A model generated the notes under the pieces. The model was not told where the DNA came from. It did not search any database and saw nothing but the letters and a program-made list of their open reading frames with translations. Position numbers and translations under genes: made by a program. From Fragum whitleyi (taxonomy: Eukaryota > Mollusca > Bivalvia > Cardiida > Cardiidae), in contig OX411552.1 in NCBI GenBank assembly GCA_948146395.1, positions 9,939,686 to 10,003,685 of the forward strand: a stretch of 64,000 nt of DNA. Reading direction: 5' to 3'. Shown piece by piece: positions 61,301 through 64,000 of the stretch. Numbering within the stretch: position 1 is the first letter of the stretch; each line of letters starts with the position of its first letter.

Positions 61301-63808
61301 GCTTTATAAGAGCTTTTACAGTATTTGTGGAACATTAAAAGGAAACATCAAGGAGGTACAAAATGGTTTATCTCAGCTTGAACCAATCTTTTTTTTTTGA
61401 ATAATTAATTTCATTGAATTTCCAGCTGGTTTCTTATCAAACTAACAAAGATTTTGATGACAGGAATTCATACATAATATCTATAAATAGCACAACCTAC
61501 CAGTGCCAACGCTTGGCTGCAGATGCTGAATAATGCCAAAAATCTAATGTAGACAAGAGCTGTCAGAGTATAGTGCAGGGATTATTTTGGGATGGGCCGT
61601 ACTGATTTTGCGGACAAACTATTTGTTTGAGACTAAATCTGATTACAGTTTTGGATGGGCCCCATATATAATCTATCCAAATCTGATGCTTATTCTAATC
61701 TAGGATAGGTATTAAGGCTTCTTGGGCCCTCCAGTTTTTACTTATGGCCCATCAATTTTGCAGATGGCCCATCAAAATCTTAGATTTTACATGTAAATGA
61801 ATGGGACATGGGCCATTGGCCCATTTCAATGGCCCATCATGAAATTGATCCAAAAATATCCCTGTAGTGAAGCTCGACTATTTCTAGAGCTAGATGATAA
61901 CAACAAATCAATATTGACATTGAAACATTATATTAAATGAAGGTCTGATTAATAAATTCTTTTTATTATGTGACATACATCGACGATCGTGGGAGTGAAA
62001 TAACCCCTTTGAATATTTTTGACATTTCACAGGTGTTATTACACTAGTGGAATAACTATGCAAATAGCAAGGCTATTTTGTAACCACGAAAATGACGTCA
62101 TAATGTTTATATTGTGACGTCAGTTTTAAACGGCATTATAAGTTTCGCAGAAAATTGTAATATTGAATTTCAAGAATTTTGACAATTTTTTCAAAAAAAT
62201 TTGGGTCATATTATAAATAGAATGTAAAATTTGTGCTCATAAAATACCGAATTTATTAAACTCGTCATCTAAAACAGATAAAAAATCAGCGCAGCCTCAT
62301 TTTTATCCGTTTATAGATGACTCGTATTTAATAAATTCGGTATTCAATGACCACTCGTTCAATATCCTCTATGTCTTGAGAAACAGAGATATAACTGATA
62401 TACCACCGTTGCGCGTTAAAACTTTTAAACTAAGAATTTTTAAGTCTGAAAAAGGTTAAAAGTCTACTAAATTCAATGTCACAGTTATGAATCTTTGTTA
62501 AGGAGCTCATATTTTGGTCACAGAAAACATGTAAATTTTCTGAGCAAAAGCTTTATTAGAAACTAGAGATATAACAGATAGTCATCAGTTGCACATAAAT
62601 CTTTACCAAGATTTTTAAGTCAGAAAAGGGTGAAAATTCCACTAAATTAAATGTCAGAGTAATGTCTCTTTGTCTTTGGGTTGATATTATGGTCACAGAA
62701 GCATGTGCAAAGTTTTAGAGAAATAGAATAAATAGAATCAGAGATATACAACAGTTGCATGCAAAACCTTAACCGAAGCATTATGCTGACACCCAGTGAC
62801 CGTAATAGCCCCCCTGCCCTACAAATAGTCGAGCTAATAAGCAGTTTTAACAGTCAAAATATAAATATTTATGTAAATTTCTTGCTTTTGATAATCTACT
62901 GACAAATGAAATAAAAATTTTGTGTGCGTGACATTGCCAATAATTTCACCTGTGTGCAACAATGACTCAGATCCACATGATGTGCTTCGTCAGTCAGATC
63001 TGAGTCTTCCCTACACACACAAAATGTAGCTTACATCTAATATTCTCAGTTCAAAATAATAAAATATTTTTGATGCCATGCGGATGTTCAAGTAGCTCAA
63101 TGTCTCTCCATCAAACATACAATAAATTGTTGGAAATCAATTTATGTCACGCCAGAGGTGTGGAATTCCCATGCCCAACTTGTATGATACAGGCTTATCC
63201 ACATGCGGGCAAGTACATTTTTCTATGCCACTTGTCTGTGGACAAGTAAATACCAGAGCAAATCTTGATACAGTACTAAAAAGATCTAGGAGTAAAGACA
63301 TCCTTTTTGCAGTGTTTATTCTAGGCAGGGAGATTGGGGGATTCCCCCATTTTTTTCAAAGATCCCCCATATTTTCTGGATAAGATCTGGGATTTTTCTA
63401 CAATAACCAAAGAGCATGAATTACCACATATCTCAATTGCGTCAATTTACGTGCTGAAATCCCCCACATTTTTGAAATCCTAGAATAAACACTGCTTTTG
63501 TTTGTATGAAAGGGTAAAAAATATTTTCTTGAATGAAGAAAATGCTAGATTCTTCATTAAAAACAATGCTTTTCTCAATCATATCATTTCATTTTTCGTT
63601 GACAAGTTCATTTTGATCCTGGACAAGTAGAAAATCAACTTTTACTTGTCCGTGGACAAGTGGAGAAAAGTCGTATTCTCACAACCCTGCATTCGCAGAC
63701 TCATATATCCTACCTGTGAAAGCCTCATTTTTAACTGACGAAACTTTTTATTGTAGAATATCAGCAGCGTTTGGAGTTCGGAATCATAAACCTTTTTCCT
63801 TTTTTCCA
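49291..63808 (-). CDS. CDCA8: borealin (CDCA8)-like chromosomal passenger subunit (gene span, 5' incomplete)
   Basis: Eight - strand exons with matching phases encode about 224 residues to a TAA at 49293-49291. Borealin joins survivin and INCENP in the chromosomal passenger complex that places Aurora B kinase on centromeres and the spindle midzone. Seen: a helical N-terminal part (ELQTLLIFYNKKFRQLKMRL), the partner of survivin/INCENP in known borealins; an acidic then basic disordered middle (DVEDTEHEEMDTFDEE; SKYTNRSRRA; KGRKKAST); the family motif LGWNTPLVTPKFDPR-LPITPAQR; GEIVMSLAGSPI; and a short C-terminal helix. Human borealin is 280 residues, so about 50 N-terminal residues lie beyond 64000. 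The motif order is distinctive; the orthology name is inferred from family knowledge. Confidence 0.87.
49449..49562. repeat. palindromic element Q
   Basis: GATGACAAAATGGTGCCAAC / TGTAAATTATACCC and ACAAACAGTTTGCACC / TTTTCGTCATCC form the inverted arms. Confidence 0.8.
49700..49790 (+). repeat. short tandem duplication (~43 bp)
   Basis: CCTAAAATGATCCTTTTCAA-AGTGTTTTGAGA repeats as CCTAAAATGAACCTTTTCAA-AGTGTTTGAGA. Confidence 0.8.
49896..50016 (-). CDS. CDCA8: borealin-like exon
   Basis: A completes Arg, then LPITPAQRRDAKAGEIVMSL, AGSPINILSKQSIKMNKKGK, ending in phase 0 at donor GTAAGT. It contains the GE..MS..GSP motif of borealin C-terminal regions. Confidence 0.88.
50254..50685. repeat. 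P palindrome split by an R element
   Basis: TGATGGCTAAGTGCAAAAAC..CTGCCTATAAACTTATGG (50254-50300) is the left arm of a P palindrome and AGGCAACTACAACTGTTTCA..GAGCTACCA (50647-50680) is the right arm. Between them (50301-50646) lies an R-type palindrome (GTGGACATTTCGCA to GGTCTACTACCTTAA) with extra unrelated sequence. Confidence 0.75.
50936..51008. repeat. palindromic element P
   Basis: ATGGTATGGTGCAAAACAGT / TGTAAAAGCC and GGAAGTTACAACTGTTTCGT / GTTGAGCCAT. Confidence 0.8.
51046..52174 (-). mobile_element. family E element, complete (reversed)
   Basis: ACAAAAACCATGTCGGACAT-GGC opens it, with CCCCCGCCGAG next, then about six 156 bp monomers (CTCCTCCATGAGATCTATCC, AAAGTTTCAAGTTGATAGCT, TTTAGGAGATATGCTC). 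It ends GACGGAATGACAGACGGAGA and the cap CCCCTCGTCGAATACGGCGG-GGG. The start is ACAAAA rather than ACAAGA, a one-base variant. Confidence 0.88.
52175..52394. other. unassigned intron sequence
   Basis: Nothing recognised. Confidence 0.5.
52395..54220 (-). mobile_element. family D element, copy 2 (reversed)
   Basis: ACAAGAGGGCCATAGTGGCC opens it, then TCGCTCACCTGAATGAACTG, then about eleven ~145 bp monomers (TTTGACCCTGTGACCTCATT, CAAATTTCAGGTTGATTGGG, CTTCTAGAGTGTCTACAAGG). It closes with GACGGACGACGGACATC and cap AGCTGACCTTGAGCACTTCG / TGCTCAGGTGAGTT. Open frames over it are monomer artefacts. Confidence 0.92.
54278..54322. repeat. small hairpin (GAAATTGCTTGT)
   Basis: CAGAAATTGCTTGTTACAAG / CAATTTCTTTTTTTCC. 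One of six copies of this hairpin core. Confidence 0.8.
54541..54597 (-). CDS. CDCA8: borealin-like exon (57 nt)
   Basis: A completes Arg, then QNSALGWNTPLVTPKFDP plus AG, donor GTAAGG. The acceptor (..CAATGTCTAG) is weak; it was chosen because using the earlier AG brings in a stop, and because both flanking phases fit. TPLVTPKFD is the most recognisable borealin motif in the window. Confidence 0.85.
54701..54726. repeat. R-element end fragment
   Basis: TTATGGGTCCACTACTTTAA matches one end of the TTAA palindromic MITE. Confidence 0.6.
54807..55078 (+). mobile_element. tRNA-derived SINE with 12 bp TSD
   Basis: Head GCCACCATAGTGCAGTTGGC and GTGGATTCGAT, with part of the T arm deleted. The body has GTCTCTCACCAATTGGTAGA and TGAGATAGCAGTCGGAGGCT, the tail (CAAA)n. 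TTTATGATTATT occurs on both sides (54795-54806, 55079-55090), an exact target duplication. Confidence 0.92.
55171..55612. mobile_element. CAGGGCTTGTG TIR element (copy 1) with nested insert
   Basis: CAGGGCTTGTGCTAG and CACGAGCCCTGG bound it. Internal GGAGTCATTGACCCCTTGAC and GGGGGTCAAAACTAG. A second element sits inside at about 55345-55481 (ACAGGGAAAATGACTAACAA to TTTTTCCCTGTTT), the family of 11897-12056. Confidence 0.75.
55668..55738. repeat. palindromic element P
   Basis: CATGACTCAGTGCAAAGCAG / TTGTAACTTAAACCTATA / GGCAGTTACAACTGTTTTGC / GCTGAGCCATC. Confidence 0.85.
55991..56366. mobile_element. CAGGGCTTGTG TIR element (copy 2)
   Basis: CTGGGCTTGTGCTGG at the left and CACAAGCCCTG at the right. 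Internal TTAGGAGTCATTGACTCCTA and GGGTCAAAACCCTGGGTCAA. Confidence 0.75.
56535..56608 (-). CDS. CDCA8: borealin-like exon
   Basis: Phase 0 after ..TTGTTTTCAG: PKGRKKASTVTFNPEPTPLS, SVSS plus AG, donor GTGAGA. Basic, Ser/Thr/Pro-rich linker. Confidence 0.85.
56757..56884 (-). repeat. SINE 3' fragment (reversed)
   Basis: CCACCGCTTTCAACAATCTT, ATCACAACGGCTGGAGCACC and CTTTCCTAGCCTCATGCTGC match the SINE body read backwards. Confidence 0.75.
57068..57146 (-). CDS. CDCA8: borealin-like exon
   Basis: A completes Val, then SKYTNRSRRAIETIEEEGAA, PTTIKK, phase 0 at donor GTAAAA. Confidence 0.85.
57475..57860. mobile_element. inverted-repeat element with central hairpin
   Basis: CATCGACACTAACTCCAGTC at the left and TGTGGTTAGTGTAAATTC at the right. 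It carries AGGTCCTT blocks and the GAAGAAATTGCTTGTCAAA / AGCAATTTCTTC hairpin at about 57665-57705. Confidence 0.7.
58015..59331. mobile_element. CAGGGCTTGTG TIR element (copy 3) split by family H
   Basis: CAGGGCTTGTGTTTGACCCT at 58016 and GGCTAACACAAGCCCTG near 59330 are inverted ends. The family H element occupies 58077-58850, making this a nested pair. Confidence 0.65.
58077..58850 (-). mobile_element. hairpin-capped tandem element, family H (reversed)
   Basis: ACAAGATGTCTTTGTTAAAC-ACAATGCCCC opens it, then three to four monomers (TTGACCTTGAGAGATGACCT, TGACCTTGTCACATG, GGTATCAGCAGATG), (CAGA)n/GACGGAC bases, and the cap TGCCCCTGATCTTTAGATAT / GGGGGCATAA. Confidence 0.88.
59560..59645. repeat. 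fragment of the ACTTGTCC element
   Basis: AAGGGACAAGTAGCTGAGAA, ACTTGTCCACATG and CATGGGAATTCCACAACC match 63151-63690. Confidence 0.65.
59664..59778 (-). CDS. CDCA8: borealin-like exon
   Basis: CA completes Ala, then SMDVEDTEHEEMDTFDEEPA, FSRPTIVLNHRSALTDT plus GT, donor GTAAGT. Strongly acidic start, as in the disordered middle of borealin. Confidence 0.87.
59779..60154. repeat. short tandem duplication in intron
   Basis: GGTCAAGAAAGTTGGGTGAG with GCAGGTGTTCAATCTCATGA occurs twice, about 112 bases apart (59935 and 60047). The rest is unassigned. Confidence 0.7.
60155..60370. mobile_element. decayed relative of 57475 element
   Basis: AGTTCGACACTAATACCTTT, CCAAGACCTGTGGATG, half of the hairpin (AAGCAATTTCTTCTTTTC) and AAAGGTCCTTCAGGCTTAAG. 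The left hairpin arm is missing. Confidence 0.6.
60412..60520. repeat. family I end fragment
   Basis: ACATGAGCTGTCAGTGCATA, CAACTATTCAGTGCTTGAAG and ATAACAGCAAGTCAATTTTG match the start of 61553. Confidence 0.55.
60851..60884 (-). CDS. CDCA8: borealin-like microexon (34 nt)
   Basis: VDREMTVKDFI plus G between acceptor TTTTATTATAG and donor GTAAGC. Phase 0 in, phase 1 out, fitting both neighbours. Confidence 0.85.
61165..61228. repeat. palindromic element P
   Basis: GTTATTAACTGCCTTTTATG / TTTATAGCCAGTTACAAC / TGTTTTGCAATGAGCTATCC; the left arm is shortened. Confidence 0.7.
61576..61864. mobile_element. 289 bp TIR element with 5 bp TSD
   Basis: CAGGGATTATTTTGG and CCAAAAATATCCCTG are near-exact inverted ends. 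The host sequence TAGTG is duplicated on both sides (61571-61575, 61865-61869). The interior has inverted GATGGGCC / GGCCCATC blocks. Confidence 0.88.
61975..62390. mobile_element. dispersed repeat S, longest copy
   Basis: ATGACGTCATAATGTTTATA, AACGGCATTATAAGTTTCGC, TTTGGGTCATATTATAAATA and a hairpin ACCGAATTTATTAAACTCGT / TAATAAATTCGGT with CATCTAAAACAG / TATAGATGACTCG inside. Relatives at 13495 and 21400. Non-coding. Confidence 0.75.
62839..63150. other. unassigned intron sequence
   Basis: Contains a short inverted repeat (AATGACTCAGATCCACATGA / GTCAGATCTGAGTC). Nothing more supported. Confidence 0.4.
63151..63690. mobile_element. ACTTGTCC inverted element with nested insert
   Basis: GTGTGGAATTCCCATGCCCA and CACTTGTCTGTGGACAAGT at the left, ACTTGTCCGTGGACAAGTGG and ATTCTCACAACCCTGC at the right. 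A second element is nested at 63319-63496: ends CAGTGTTTATTCTAGG and CCTAGAATAAACACTG, interior GGGGGATTCCCCCA. Confidence 0.75.
63714..63808 (-). CDS. CDCA8: borealin-like exon, first visible
   Basis: TG completes a codon from an unseen upstream exon, then EKRKKVYDSELQTLLIFYNK, KFRQLKMRLSQ, phase 0 at donor GTAGGA. The helical pattern fits the N-terminal survivin/INCENP-binding helix of borealin. Confidence 0.82.
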
Positions 63809-64000
63809 CTGAAAAAAGAAAGAAAAAGGTAATCTTCATCAATATTCAGTCAATCTTGCTCGAGCGACCACGTCTATTAAGCGACCACTTTTATTAAGCG
63901 AGCATCGTAAAAAGTCCCTTCACCGTAGGTGAAATTTCTGAAAAAGTGGACATTCTTAAACAAAAAAATATTTTCGTTTAATCTTATGACGTAAGAACCC
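63809..64000. other. borealin intron, CTATTAAGCGACCAC repeat
   Basis: GAGCGACCACGTCTATTAAG and CGACCACTTTTATTAAGCGA resemble the subterminal words of the pogo-like element at 45293. The start of a similar element may lie here. Confidence 0.4.

Larger units (their letters stand above)
61553..62838 (-). mobile_element. hairpin-capped tandem element, family I, with insertions
   Basis: ACAAGAGCTGTCAGAGTATA and GAAGCTCGACTATTTCTAGA at the start, and CCCCCCTGCCCTACAAATAG / TCGAGCTAATAA at the end, share the inverted pair GCTCGACTATTT / AAATAGTCGAGC. Two to three ~180 bp monomers lie at 62390-62780 (GAGATATAACTGATATACC, AATGTCACAGTTATGAATCT, TTTGGTCACAGAAAACATG). It is interrupted at 61576-61864 and about 61975-62390. 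Confidence 0.75.

Overview
The window is animal nuclear DNA, AT-rich and intron-bearing, most likely from a bivalve mollusc. That assignment is an inference: the SINEs have an Asp-tRNA-like head with a mollusc-style body, and the rest is dominated by hairpin-capped tandem repeats of a kind I associate with bivalve genomes. No bacterial-type operon, CRISPR array or bona fide tRNA/rRNA gene was seen.

Two protein genes can be read exon by exon with matching splice phases. On the + strand, ten exons (11164-23132) encode the C-terminal ~417 residues of an SLC7A9-like light chain of the b(0,+) heteromeric amino acid transporter; the N-terminal exon(s) with TM1-TM2 were not found. On the - strand, eight exons (63808 down to 49291) encode ~224 residues of a borealin/CDCA8-like chromosomal passenger subunit through its stop codon; its 5' exons lie beyond the right edge. 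Two weaker gene ends lie left of SLC7A9: a + strand terminal exon at 2169-2216 followed by AATAAA, and a two-exon - strand 3' end (9873-9785 joined to 8758-8635) of an unrecognised protein.

Nearly everything else is repeat DNA. The main class is a set of modular elements (6153-62838) that share a plan: one end is ACAAGA plus a short palindrome, then tandem 140-180 bp monomers, a GACGGAC-type simple stretch, and a palindromic cap matching the other end in inverted orientation. At least nine families (A-I, and a fragment J) follow this plan with different caps and cores. Other classes are: about 15 copies of a ~75 bp perfect-palindrome element; TTAA-flanked palindromic MITEs and a related 1.3 kb foldback; a 5.5 kb mariner-type transposon shell with a decayed transposase fragment and many nested insertions (29035-34583); a pogo-like element (45293-46449); Asp-tRNA-derived SINEs with target duplications; several TIR families; and a 48 bp minisatellite.

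Layout: 1-11163 sparse, with the two weak gene ends and scattered repeats; 11164-23132 SLC7A9 with large repeat-filled introns; 23133-29032 mostly unique sequence plus small palindromes; 29033-42564 nested repeats; 42565-49290 mixed repeats; 49291-64000 borealin with repeat-loaded introns. SLC7A9 (membrane transport) and borealin (mitosis) have no evident functional link; they converge tail to tail across about 26 kb of repeats.
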